Positions 8,681 through 17,224 of a stretch of 64,000 nt of DNA are shown piece by piece. The stretch is from Dehalococcoidia bacterium. Its GTDB lineage: Bacteria > Chloroflexota > Dehalococcoidia > GIF9 > UBA5629. Position 1 is the first letter of the stretch. Each line of letters opens with the position of its first letter. Made by a program: the position numbers and the translations under genes. Under the pieces are notes generated by a model that ran no database searches, had not been told where the DNA came from, and worked only from the letters and a program-made list of their open reading frames with translations. The stretch is taken from positions 868,001-932,000 of the forward strand of contig JBAZEK010000001.1 of the NCBI GenBank assembly GCA_041653995.1. Reading direction: 5' to 3'.

Positions 8681-9874
8681 CTATTCCGGTTTGTCCTTAT
8701 AGCGGCCCACGCAGACCACGTACTGTTTGCCGTCACTGCCCGTGACCAGCTTATAATATACGGATTTATAGAACAGGCCGATCTTTCCCGGCATGGTGAA
8801 AATGTAATCCTCCCAGCCTGTGTCATTCTTAAGCGCGCCATCTACAATCGCGTCCCGGAATAGTTTCCCCGCCATATCGGGGACACCTTTGAGGTTACGT
8901 CCAACCACCGCCGGGTTGCTGGCGTTGGCCGCCTCGGTTACATACTTGTCAAAGACATAGACATATAGATCGGACCTGTCTTTATCCCTGTAAGGGCTTT
9001 CGCCGGCATTAATCTTGCGGATCGTCCCGCCGGCATCGGCCACAATATCCGCAGCCGTCCTGTCCACAAGGTGGACAACAGCTTCTTTCGGCACGCTGTC
9101 CGTTGTGTAGCGGGGTAAAACATAGCTTGTGATTATGCTGTCATAAAGGCTGCAAACATCGGAACTCTCTGTTTTTTTCATGTCGTCCAGTGCTTTTTGC
9201 CAAGCCCCGATGGTCGCGTCCGGCGTCTGGCGGTTGAAAGCGATGTACCAGTCGGCCCTCCATACATACGAGACCGGCTCAATTTCCGCGGGATTTACTC
9301 CGGCCTCATAGGCGAGGAAATGGAATCCCTGTGAAGGCCCCAGCCAGAGATCCACTTTGCCGTCCATCAACTTCTTGATACATTGTACATCGTTTTCGCT
9401 GACATTCAGGTTGGCAAAACCCTTCTCCAGCAGGAAAAGCTGGTTGGCATCATCCTTATAGACTGCGATGGATTTAACCTTCCTGGCGTCGTCCAGGGAG
9501 CTGATCGTGATGTTCGATCCCCGCCTGGCATAAAACCAATGATCCACGAACCCGATAGGCCCCACCCATTTAAACATCTCTTCACGGAAAGGCATCCTTC
9601 CGATAGAGTAAATCATGGTATTTGGCTGGCTCTGCACTATCTCATATCCTTTCGACCACGGCATCAGCTCGATAGAGCTATCATTTCCCGTTTTACTCAT
9701 CAACGACCGCACTATCTCGGTCGATTGACCGGTGATATTACCTCGTTCGTCAGCAAAGTTATAGGGCGGATAATCTTCAGTAATGATGCGCAGCTTTCCG
9801 TCGGGCGGCGCACAGTTATAGCCTGAAAGCAGTATCAATGCTGCCAGCAGCACACAGGCGAAAATTCTCATCAC
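8681..9874 (-). CDS. Secreted solute-binding domain fused to a single Cache domain
   Basis: The protein has 397 residues with an N-terminal hydrophobic signal (about 1-20) and a nearby Cys; the lipobox is not canonical (GYNC), so lipid anchoring is doubtful. Residues 28-260 resemble family 3 periplasmic binding proteins (EDYPPYNFADERG, RMPFREEMFKWVG). Residues 275-390 resemble a single Cache domain (VYVFDKYVTEAANASNP...VVGRNLKG...YYKLV). It probably binds a small ligand outside the membrane. There is no kinase, methyl-acceptor, GGDEF or transport domain, nor a permease next door, so it may feed a remote partner. AGGAGG precedes the ATG. It is divergent from a TetR gene. Confidence 0.75.
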   Translation of the reverse strand: MMRIFACVLLAALILLSGYNCAPPDGKLRIITEDYPPYNFADERGNITGQSTEIVRSLMSKTGNDSSIELMPWSKGYEIVQSQPNTMIYSIGRMPFREEMFKWVGPIGFVDHWFYARRGSNITISSLDDARKVKSIAVYKDDANQLFLLEKGFANLNVSENDVQCIKKLMDGKVDLWLGPSQGFHFLAYEAGVNPAEIEPVSYVWRADWYIAFNRQTPDATIGAWQKALDDMKKTESSDVCSLYDSIITSYVLPRYTTDSVPKEAVVHLVDRTAADIVADAGGTIRKINAGESPYRDKDRSDLYVYVFDKYVTEAANASNPAVVGRNLKGVPDMAGKLFRDAIVDGALKNDTGWEDYIFTMPGKIGLFYKSVYYKLVTGSDGKQYVVCVGRYKDKPE

Positions 9875-9905
9875 ACGTGCCTCCTTAAATTAAAGCATCA
9901 TAGCC

Positions 9906-10039
9906 GATTGACTCATATTTTTACACACGTCTCATGCAAATGTCCAGACTCTTACAGGCGCATATTTATCCGTGGTATAATATTGCGCTTTTGCACCGTT
10001 TGATGCGCCCGCAAGCCCGTATGATACCAATAGTCAATC
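9906..10039. repeat. Inverted 8-bp motif GATTGACT/AGTCAATC across a divergent intergenic region
   Basis: GATTGACT (9906-9913) lies 31 bases from the solute-binding gene start. Its reverse complement AGTCAATC (10032-10039) lies in the tetR promoter, as part of TCAATC-CATT-GATTGA. The 264-base region holds nothing else clear apart from the tetR promoter. It could be the binding motif of the adjacent TetR protein, but an 8-mer recurring here is weak evidence. Confidence 0.3.
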
Positions 10040-10078
10040 CATTGATTGATTGAACAATTAGCCGGAATTGTATATCAT
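10034..10078 (+). promoter_or_regulatory. Predicted promoter and operator of the TetR gene at 10139
   Basis: TTGAAC (10050-10055), 17 bases, then TATCAT (10073-10078) forms a good sigma-70 promoter with a start near 10085. An inverted repeat TCAATC-N4-GATTGA (10034-10049), followed by another overlapping GATTGA to 10053, abuts and overlaps the -35. That placement is suitable for autorepression. Confidence 0.5.
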
Positions 10079-10138
10079 AATGCGGTGCAGCGCTGGAGAC
10101 GTCGACTTGATCTTGATCTGCAATAATAGGAGTTATTA

Positions 10139-10810
10139 ATGCCGCAAAAGAAGAGCAGGGTGTTTCAGACGAGAGTGGTGGTAAAAAAGAACAACAAGCT
10201 GAACCGCGCTCAGCGCGGGAAACAGATAGCCAGCTACAGAAAGAGGCAGATCACGCGTGCAGCATATGAGATCATTGCCGAAAAAGGCTACTACAATTTC
10301 ACCATGATGGATATAGCCAAGCGGGCGGGGGTCTCATCGGGCCTCATACACCATTATTTCAAGGACAAGGAAAATATGCTGGTAACCCTTCTCCGGGAGA
10401 TGCAGCAAAATGTGCGTGCGTCATTAGAGAGAGCACTCGAGCGCGAGTCCGATCCTAAAGAAAAATTAGGCATCTTCGTCGACCAGGGCTTTAACCTTGT
10501 GGAGAATGAAAAGGAATATATATACGTAACCTTCGATTTCCTGACGCAAATTAAGTTCAACGAGCGTATGCAGCGAATTTTAAGCAAGCTGTACCGTGGC
10601 TACAGGGAGAGCCTCTCATCAATTCTGCGGGAAGGCAAGGAGAAGGGGATCTTTAGAGACGTGGACGAGCACTACATCGCCACCATTTTTTCCTCCATCC
10701 TGCTGGGATTGGAACAGCAATATATCGTGGACAATACCGCCTTTTTCTACCGCGAATACGCCGCCAGGGTGAAAAAATTCATCTTCGATATGGTGCTGAT
10801 AGAGAAATAA
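10139..10810 (+). CDS. TetR/AcrR-family transcriptional regulator
   Basis: A one-component repressor of 223 residues. A basic N-terminal extension of about 36 residues precedes the helix-turn-helix (about 38-84, with FTMMDIAKRAGVSSGLIHHYFKDKE). The C-terminal ligand domain is helical. GGAG lies six bases before the ATG. It is divergent from the solute-binding/Cache gene and may control it and itself. The ligand is unknown. Confidence 0.88.
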   Translation: MPQKKSRVFQTRVVVKKNNKLNRAQRGKQIASYRKRQITRAAYEIIAEKGYYNFTMMDIAKRAGVSSGLIHHYFKDKENMLVTLLREMQQNVRASLERALERESDPKEKLGIFVDQGFNLVENEKEYIYVTFDFLTQIKFNERMQRILSKLYRGYRESLSSILREGKEKGIFRDVDEHYIATIFSSILLGLEQQYIVDNTAFFYREYAARVKKFIFDMVLIEK

Positions 10811-10814
10811 CCGC

Positions 10815-11324
10815 TCAGGACGGGATGACAGCGTCATCCCGGCACAATTGCTTCAAACTGCTAAAAGCCGCGTCTTCGCTCAGCTTGCCGCTCTCAAAAT
10901 CCTCTATTATTTGCCGCACCTCCTCCCTGATACCCAGCGCTGTCAGGCCTTTCTTATCCAGCGGGAACTCGGGAAAAAGGAAAAATAGGCCGGCAATCTC
11001 GCTTTTGCTGCCGCAAATGAGGTCTTCCACGGGCTGCTGCATGAGGTCCTTCTCTTCCCTGGTCAGCTGCGCTGCCGTGAACACCTCGTTGCAGAAGTGA
11101 TAGCGGCATTCGCGCGGCCGCCGGTCGAAGATGGGACAGGTGCTGAAATATTCCGAGTAAAACAGGCAACCTATATTTTTACAGCAGTAACCGTTGCAGC
11201 GAGGGCAGATATCCGTCGCGGCCGTATTCATGATGCCTACCAGCCGGGCTATGCCGGGCCCGAAAAGCTCACCGAACTCACTGTCCGTTAAAAATATCTT
11301 GGTGTTAAGACTGCTGTTTATCAT
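10815..11324 (-). CDS. Cysteine-rich YkgJ-like (zinc/iron-chelating) protein
   Basis: A cytosolic protein of 169 residues. Residues 38-80 carry a dense Cys cluster (CPRCNGYCCKNIGC ... CPIFDRRPRECRYHFC) matching the YkgJ/UPF0153 Fe-S or zinc-binding fold. The exact function of the family is unknown. The ATG lacks a clear Shine-Dalgarno. It converges on tetR with a 4-base gap and lies downstream of pilT, 44 bases away, on the same strand; no functional link is evident. Confidence 0.65.
   Translation of the reverse strand: MINSSLNTKIFLTDSEFGELFGPGIARLVGIMNTAATDICPRCNGYCCKNIGCLFYSEYFSTCPIFDRRPRECRYHFCNEVFTAAQLTREEKDLMQQPVEDLICGSKSEIAGLFFLFPEFPLDKKGLTALGIREEVRQIIEDFESGKLSEDAAFSSLKQLCRDDAVIPS
10821..10841. 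repeat. Hairpin between convergent genes
   Basis: CGGGATGAC-AGC-GTCATCCCG is a perfect 9-bp stem with a 3-base loop, ten bases after the tetR stop and inside the last codons of the convergent cysteine-rich gene. It lacks a following T-run on either strand, so it is at best a weak bidirectional stop or transcript-end stabiliser. Confidence 0.4.
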
Positions 11325-11368
11325 TCGAAATACAATGCCGTCGGCGATGGCCGCTTTAATTCGGCTGC

Positions 11369-12442
11369 CTAACAGACTTTACGCGATGAGCTTTGCAGAG
11401 ACCGCAGTTCCTCGATCATAGTGGTATAGTTGTAGGCCTGTTCCTCGGTTATCAGCCCCTTCTGTATCAGATCGGTCAACGACTGGTTGAGCGTCTGCAT
11501 CCCTTCCTTGCGGAAAATCTGAATCTGTCCATAAAGCTGGTGTATGCGGCCCTCGCGAATGGTATTCCTTATCGCATTGTTGGTGAGCATGACCTCACAG
11601 GCCGGCACCATCCCCTGATCACCCTTTGTAGGTATCAGGAATTGGCAGATCACGGCCACCAGTATCTGAGAAAGCTCGTTCCTGATCTGTTCCTGCTGCC
11701 TGTCGGGGAACATATCAAGAATACGGTTGATTGTCTGGGCGGCATCGATGGTATGCATGGTTCCCATCACAAGGTGACCTGTTTCGGCGGCCCTGATGGC
11801 CGTTTGCATTGTCAGAATATCACGTATCTCACCCACCACTATCACATCGGGATCGTGCCGCAGCGCGTGTACCAGGGCGACATCGAACGATTCGGTATCG
11901 TGCCCCACGTTACGCTGGACGATCAGGCATTTTTTGTTCCTGAAGACATATTCAATCGGATCCTCGATGGTAATTATGTTGCGCTGGACGTGCTGATTGA
12001 GATATTCCACCAGGGCAGCGATGGTGGTCGATTTTCCGCTGCCCTTGGCGCCGGTGACGAGGATCAGCCCCGACCGTTTCATGACCAGTTCTTTTATCAC
12101 GGGCGGAAGGTTGAGTTCCGCCAGCGGTGGAATGCTATAGGGGATGATTCTGACCGCTATGCTGAGCGTGGAGCGCTGCTGCATCACATTGATCCTGCAG
12201 CGCGTATAGTTCTTAACACTGAATTCGAAATCCAGTTCATGCCGGGCCGCAAAAGCCTTCCTCTTCTCGGCGGTGGTGATCTCCTCGAAAAGAAGCTCTA
12301 CGTCCCCGGGCGTCAACGGCGCCATATCCGGTATGGGGATCAAAACCCCAAAGATCCTCACCGTGGGGGGTGAACCCACTCGCAAATGCAGGTCAGAGGC
12401 GTTGTTGTCGATAGCTATCTTAAGTAGATCCTGTATTCCCAT
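11369..12442 (-). CDS. pilT: Type IV pilus retraction-type ATPase PilT
   Basis: A hexameric secretion-superfamily ATPase of 357 residues that powers pilus depolymerisation. The start MGIQDLLKIAIDNNASDLHL is a typical PilT N-terminus. Walker A GAKGSGKST lies near 132-140, the Asp box around ITIEDPIEY, Walker B DPDVIVVGEIRD near 197, and a His box (ETGHLVMGTMHT). GGAAGG precedes the ATG. No pilB, pilC or pilin gene is adjacent, so the partners must be elsewhere, or it may serve a different surface system. Confidence 0.92.
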   Translation of the reverse strand: MGIQDLLKIAIDNNASDLHLRVGSPPTVRIFGVLIPIPDMAPLTPGDVELLFEEITTAEKRKAFAARHELDFEFSVKNYTRCRINVMQQRSTLSIAVRIIPYSIPPLAELNLPPVIKELVMKRSGLILVTGAKGSGKSTTIAALVEYLNQHVQRNIITIEDPIEYVFRNKKCLIVQRNVGHDTESFDVALVHALRHDPDVIVVGEIRDILTMQTAIRAAETGHLVMGTMHTIDAAQTINRILDMFPDRQQEQIRNELSQILVAVICQFLIPTKGDQGMVPACEVMLTNNAIRNTIREGRIHQLYGQIQIFRKEGMQTLNQSLTDLIQKGLITEEQAYNYTTMIEELRSLQSSSRKVC

Positions 12443-12594
12443 CTGGCCTTCCTATGCTCACTTATGCCGTTCACTATTGTATAGATTATGGTTTCCATTA
12501 TCAATTGGTAATGTCCCCGCTCGCAATATATAATTTCACACGATGCCCAAACCTCTCTTCCCCGGAACATTCAAATACATGGGCGGGGTAACTG

Positions 12595-13296
12595 ATGCCG
12601 AAAGATAATGAACTACTGGAGAGATTCAAGACCGAGGCTGCTCTTACAGGCGCACAGATCAAGGTGGCATCATCCGCCGAAGAGGCGGTGGAGTATGTGC
12701 TGGGCCTGGCTAAAGAAAAAGGGATAACAACGGTGGTCAAGTCGACTTCATCCATCGCCGACAGGCTGGATTTGGCGGCACGACTGTCGAAAGCCGGCAT
12801 CAAGGTCATGGAGACATCGATCGCACAGTGGGCGGCCCAGTTAGCAAGGGGGCAGGAAGTACCCATCGATAAACTCGCTGAACTCGTCTCAGCCGCAACG
12901 GGTGAAAAAGTGCCTGCCGAGCCGGAGGCCATACTGCGGGTTGCCCGCCGTATGCTGAAAGACGCCTATACGGGGGCCGGCCTGGGCATCACCGAGGCGG
13001 ACTTCGGCATCGCTGAAACGGGCACGCTGGTAACGCTGGAAAACGAAGGAAACGCGCGCCTGGCGGCGGCTCTGCCCAAACTGCACCTGACTCTGCTGGA
13101 CGGCGCACGTATAGCAGGCAGTCTGGCGGACGCAGCCGACCTGATCAAAGACTCCCCCGGCGGCATACCCGGACACAAGGTACCCACTTTCATTACCTAC
13201 CTGACCGGGCGCAACACGACCGCCGACATACCCGGGGCCATCTTCGCCCGCGCCCAGGGCCCGGCCGAAGAGCATATATTGATATTAATAGCCTGA
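12595..13296 (+). CDS. LUD-domain protein, LutC-like
   Basis: A LutC/YkgG family protein of 233 residues. This family forms part of an iron-sulfur lactate-oxidising complex in other bacteria. GADFGIAETGTLV-type features are present (ITEADFGIAETGTLVTLENE near 140), with the KSTSSIADRLDLAARL stretch. It lies 25 bases upstream of the LutB-LutA fusion, on the same strand, and so probably makes the third component. GGGGTAA precedes the ATG. In Dehalococcoidia-type genomes the substrate need not be lactate. Confidence 0.82.
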   Translation: MPKDNELLERFKTEAALTGAQIKVASSAEEAVEYVLGLAKEKGITTVVKSTSSIADRLDLAARLSKAGIKVMETSIAQWAAQLARGQEVPIDKLAELVSAATGEKVPAEPEAILRVARRMLKDAYTGAGLGITEADFGIAETGTLVTLENEGNARLAAALPKLHLTLLDGARIAGSLADAADLIKDSPGGIPGHKVPTFITYLTGRNTTADIPGAIFARAQGPAEEHILILIA

Positions 13297-13321
13297 TTAC
13301 CCATCGGCTGCAGTATCTCTC

Positions 13322-15463
13322 ATGTCGGGAAAATTGAGAAAACAGGTCAGGCAGGCGCTGGCGGACGAAACTCTGCAGGCGGCGCTGAGCCGCTTCACTA
13401 TGCTGACCAAATTCGGCCGCCAGATGGGCATGACCGGTATCGATTTCGAAGCGCTACGGCAGGACCTGCACGAAAGAAAAGCTAAGGCTATAGACAACCT
13501 TCCAGCGCTGATCGAAGAGTTTAAAGCCAACGCCGCAGCCGCGGGCGCTGTTGTCTTCGAAGCAGGGAACGCCGGCAAGGCCAATGACTATATAGCCGGG
13601 CTGGCCCGCCGGCGCGGCATCAGACATATCATCAAGTCCAAGTCCATGCTGACCGAGGAGATCGGGCTGCGCCATCACCTGGAACGCACCGGGATACGCG
13701 TCGATGAAACAGACATCGGCGAGAGGATAGTCCAGCTCGCGCGGGAGAAACCCGCCCACATCGTCGGTCCCGCCATTCACAAGACCACCGAGCAGATCGC
13801 ATCCCTCTTTACCGAGCTGCTGGGCGAACAGGTCAGTACAGAATCGCAGCCGCTTTTGGATACGGTGCGCCAGTCCCTGCGCCGGTGCTACCTGGATGCG
13901 GACATGGGCATATCCGGCGCCAACATAGCCATAGCCGAAACCGGTACAATCGTCATACTTACGAACGAAGGAAACGGCCAGCTCGTGACCACGCTGTCAC
14001 CCCTGCATGTCGCCGTCGTGGGTATAGAGAAGATCATGCCGGTTTTTGAAGACGCCAACGCCGTGCTCAGGCTGCTCAGCCGCAGCTGCGTTGGCACCAA
14101 GATGACCGTCTACACCTCCTTTATCACGGGTACCGGCAAGGTTTCCGGCCTGCCGCTGCCGGGCGGACAGGGTCCGCGCGAACTGCATATCGTGCTGGTG
14201 GACAACGGCCGCAGCCGGATGAGGGATTCGGACGACTTCAGGGAGGCTCTCTACTGCATTAAGTGCGGTGTATGCCTGAACGTCTGCCCTGTATTCGCGT
14301 CGCTGTCGGGACAGACTTACGGCCACGTATACCAGGGAGGCATAGGCACCGTACTCACAGCTTTTTACCATGACAGGGAACGCTCAAGGGAGCTTTCGGA
14401 AATGTGTCTGGGATGCATGTCCTGCAAATCCGTCTGCCCGGCCGGCATCGATATACCAGGACTCATACGCAGGCTGCGCGCTCAACACGTTCGTAAGAAA
14501 GGGCTGCCGGCCGGCAAGCGGTGGGCGTATAGTGTGATCAAGCATCCCGCCCGCCTGGAAAGCGCCGTCAGGGCCTGCGCAAAGCTGCAGGGGCCCTTCC
14601 TCGATGCCGATTCCATGATCAACAGGCTGCCGTACCCGCTGAACAGCATCACCGATACCATCAGCCTGCCGGGACTAAATATCAATCTATTACGCAGCCG
14701 TTTGACTGAATACTCCTGCCCCGCTCAAAGCAAATCGCCTAAAGTAGCCTTTTATTCCGGATGCGTCACATCCTTTGCTTATCCGGAACTGGGTGAAGAT
14801 GTCATGCGCCTGCTCGAGAAAAGCGGCCTGGCTCCGTATTACCCGCAGGAGCAGGCCTGCTGCGGCGCGCCTGCCTATTTCTCCGGAGATTACAGTAGCG
14901 CGCTGGCACTGGCCCAGCGTAATATCGAGGCGCTGTCAAGCGGCAACCCCGACTACATCGTCACCGTTTGCCCGGGCTGCGCCGTTATGCTGAAAAAAGA
15001 GTTCCTCAGCCTGACCACAGGCCTGAAAGAACTGCATGAAAAAGCCGTGCGCCTCTCCGAAAAGGTGCGCGACCTCTCTCAGCTGCTGGCCGAGCTTGGG
15101 ACAAAGCCGGCTGTCAAAGTGTCAAAGGTAAAGAAAGTCACATATCACGACCCATGTCATCTCAAGCGCGGGCTGGGCATATCCGCAGAGCCGAGGCAGC
15201 TGATAGAGGCGGCCGGTTACAGTCTGGTGGAAATGAACGATGCGGATGCCTGCTGCGGTTTCGGCGGGGATACGCTGCTGGCGCATCCCGAGCTGTGCGG
15301 CTCCATACTGCGGCGCAAGCTGGCCAACATCAAGGCTACCGGTGTGGACACAGTAGTCACCGGCTGCACGGCCTGCGTATTACAGTTGCGCGGCGGGCTG
15401 CACAAGAATAACAGCCCCATTAAAGTTGTTCATATCGCCAGGTTACTGGCCGGTGAGGTTTAA
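13322..15463 (+). CDS. LutB-LutA fusion: LUD + ferredoxin + two CCG domains
   Basis: A 713-residue fusion. Residues about 50-300 are a LUD domain (NIAIAETGTIVILTNEGN). Two 4Fe-4S motifs follow, CIKCGVCLNVCP near 312 and CLGCMSCKSVCP near 361. Then come two cysteine-rich CCG domains, YSGCVTSF...ACCGAP (475-516) and YHDPCHLKRG...ACCGFGG (606-648), as in LutA, GlpC and HdrB. In Bacillus LutA and LutB are separate polypeptides; here they are joined in B-then-A order. With the LutC-like neighbour it likely makes a complete 2-hydroxyacid-oxidising or heterodisulfide-like electron module. Its stop overlaps the convergent cysteine synthase stop by four bases. Confidence 0.88.
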   Translation: MSGKLRKQVRQALADETLQAALSRFTMLTKFGRQMGMTGIDFEALRQDLHERKAKAIDNLPALIEEFKANAAAAGAVVFEAGNAGKANDYIAGLARRRGIRHIIKSKSMLTEEIGLRHHLERTGIRVDETDIGERIVQLAREKPAHIVGPAIHKTTEQIASLFTELLGEQVSTESQPLLDTVRQSLRRCYLDADMGISGANIAIAETGTIVILTNEGNGQLVTTLSPLHVAVVGIEKIMPVFEDANAVLRLLSRSCVGTKMTVYTSFITGTGKVSGLPLPGGQGPRELHIVLVDNGRSRMRDSDDFREALYCIKCGVCLNVCPVFASLSGQTYGHVYQGGIGTVLTAFYHDRERSRELSEMCLGCMSCKSVCPAGIDIPGLIRRLRAQHVRKKGLPAGKRWAYSVIKHPARLESAVRACAKLQGPFLDADSMINRLPYPLNSITDTISLPGLNINLLRSRLTEYSCPAQSKSPKVAFYSGCVTSFAYPELGEDVMRLLEKSGLAPYYPQEQACCGAPAYFSGDYSSALALAQRNIEALSSGNPDYIVTVCPGCAVMLKKEFLSLTTGLKELHEKAVRLSEKVRDLSQLLAELGTKPAVKVSKVKKVTYHDPCHLKRGLGISAEPRQLIEAAGYSLVEMNDADACCGFGGDTLLAHPELCGSILRRKLANIKATGVDTVVTGCTACVLQLRGGLHKNNSPIKVVHIARLLAGEV

Positions 15464-16386
15464 GGCGGGCATTTGGCGCAGACGGAGCGGAATAGCGTGG
15501 TGCTGAGATAGCGGTCGCCCCGGTCAGGTAGTATCACGACAATGTTGCCTTTATCCATTTTATCGGCGATGCGGACCGCCCCGGCCACAGCCGCCCCGCT
15601 GGACATACCCACAAAGACACCCTCTCTGGTCGCCAGCATCCTGGTCATTTCGAACGCTTCTCCGTCCTCCACGATTATTTTCTCGTCAAATCCCTTGGTG
15701 TCATAGATACCGGGCACCATTGATTCGGTCATATTTTTCAGCCCCTGAATAGTATGGCCTTCCGTGGGCTCCACGGCGATGACGCGGATCCCCGGTTTCT
15801 TCTCCCTCAGGTATTTGGCCGTCCCGATCAGCGTGCCCGAAGTGCCCAAGCCTGCGACAAACACATCAACTTCGCCGCTGGTCTGCCGGAATATCTCCGG
15901 TCCGGTCGTCTCGTAATGCGAAAGGGGGTTGTTGGGATTGTCGAACTGGTTGGGCATGAAGTATTTGCCGGGCTCTTTCTCGATAAACTGGCGGGCGCGG
16001 CGGATGGCCCCATCGGTCGCCTCCTTGGCCGGGGTCAGGATAACTTCGGCGCCGAAGGCCTGCAGGCAAATCTGACGCTCAGTGCTGACGCATTCAGGCA
16101 TGAAAAGCTTCACTTTATAACCCCTGGCCGAGCCGATCATGGCCAGCGCGATGCCGGTATTGCCTGAGGTAGGCTCAACGATGATCCTGTCCGGGGTCAG
16201 CTGCCCGCTTTCCTCGGCTTTTACGATCATATAATAGGCCGGCCGGTCCTTGATCGAGCCGCCGGGATTACAGCCCTCCAGCTTGGCCAGGATTTTAACC
16301 CGAGGATTCACACCGTCCAGAGGCCCCAGCTCCACCAGAGGGGTGTTACCTATGGCGTCGAATACCCTGTGCTTGATTTCGTTCAT
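15460..16386 (-). CDS. cysK: Cysteine synthase (O-acetylserine sulfhydrylase)
   Basis: A PLP enzyme that makes cysteine from O-acetylserine and sulfide. From ATG 16386 (AAGGAG eight bases upstream) it has 308 residues; a GTG three codons earlier overlaps that ribosome site and is less likely. NPGGSIKDRPA places the PLP lysine at 46, PTSGNTGIAL lies near 73-80, and SSGAAVAGAV binds the cofactor phosphate. The final CAKCPP tail is unusual and may bind a metal or be variable. CysM or a cystathionine beta-synthase-type relative is possible. Confidence 0.9.
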   Translation of the reverse strand: MNEIKHRVFDAIGNTPLVELGPLDGVNPRVKILAKLEGCNPGGSIKDRPAYYMIVKAEESGQLTPDRIIVEPTSGNTGIALAMIGSARGYKVKLFMPECVSTERQICLQAFGAEVILTPAKEATDGAIRRARQFIEKEPGKYFMPNQFDNPNNPLSHYETTGPEIFRQTSGEVDVFVAGLGTSGTLIGTAKYLREKKPGIRVIAVEPTEGHTIQGLKNMTESMVPGIYDTKGFDEKIIVEDGEAFEMTRMLATREGVFVGMSSGAAVAGAVRIADKMDKGNIVVILPDRGDRYLSTTLFRSVCAKCPP

Positions 16387-16412
16387 AGCGTTCACTCCTT
16401 GCCGCCGCCTTT

Positions 16413-17132
16413 TTACAGACTATTTAAATAGGCGTCCTTGTTGTTCATAAATTCTTTATATATCTGATAGTATTCCGTGTCTATATAGTTTATCGGTTTA
16501 ATGGGCACGCTGTCGAAATCATAGATAACGGCTCCCGGGAAAGCCAGCAGGATGGGCGAGTGGCTGGTGATGATAAACTGGGCATGGCCGTCCGTGCTCA
16601 TCTCCTTGAGCAGCTTCAGCAGTTTGAGCTGGCTCCTGGGAGAAAGCGCTGTCTCAGGCTCGTCCATGAAGTAAACACCCTTTATTTTATAGCGGGAACT
16701 GAAGAACGAGATGAGTGACTGACCGTGGGACTGGGTGAGCAGGGAATCCCCGCCGAAGTATTCGAGCATGCCCGGGTCGGCGTGCGCCCACTCGTCCAGA
16801 TAACGGGCGAAGTCGTGAAAAATCTGCGAGCTGAAATAGGATCCCGGAACGGGTCCGGATTCCCATTCCACGTCTATATACTCGTAGAAACGGCCCTCGT
16901 AGGGATTGTACTTATAGCGCGCGCCCTCGGTATCCTCCCAGATATGGATCCCGCATCTCTGGCAGATGGCTTTAAGCAGCGTGGACTTGCCTGTCCCGTT
17001 CTCCCCCGCAAAGAAGGTCACCGGGCCGCGGAACTCGACCGAGGCGGTCTTGTTGAAGATATCCAGGTTGAAAGGATAACAATCCCTGCCCGGATATCTC
17101 TCTGACTGCAGTACGACTTTATTGATATGCAT
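16413..17132 (-). CDS. Predicted AAA/ABC-type ATPase (COG3910-like)
   Basis: A stand-alone ATPase of 239 residues with Walker A GENGTGKST (43-51), a signature-like THGQS region (SHGQSLISFFSSR), Walker B VYFMDEPETALS and a switch His in ITSHSP. This matches small predicted ATPases of the COG3910 type, whose role is unknown. It has no nuclease domain, which argues against a defence OLD protein. It lies 26 bases upstream of cysK on the same strand. Confidence 0.75.
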   Translation of the reverse strand: MHINKVVLQSERYPGRDCYPFNLDIFNKTASVEFRGPVTFFAGENGTGKSTLLKAICQRCGIHIWEDTEGARYKYNPYEGRFYEYIDVEWESGPVPGSYFSSQIFHDFARYLDEWAHADPGMLEYFGGDSLLTQSHGQSLISFFSSRYKIKGVYFMDEPETALSPRSQLKLLKLLKEMSTDGHAQFIITSHSPILLAFPGAVIYDFDSVPIKPINYIDTEYYQIYKEFMNNKDAYLNSL

Positions 17133-17224
17133 TGAAGATATCGCTTGGGGCTGATATTATAACATAACCGTATGCAGCTATATGATTTTAATACAGCTTT
17201 CAAAGGCTGCCCCGGATACCGACC

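Noticed and set aside
10821..10841. Rho-independent terminator between convergent genes
   Set aside because: The stem is perfect but no T-run follows on either strand, so it is listed only as a hairpin.
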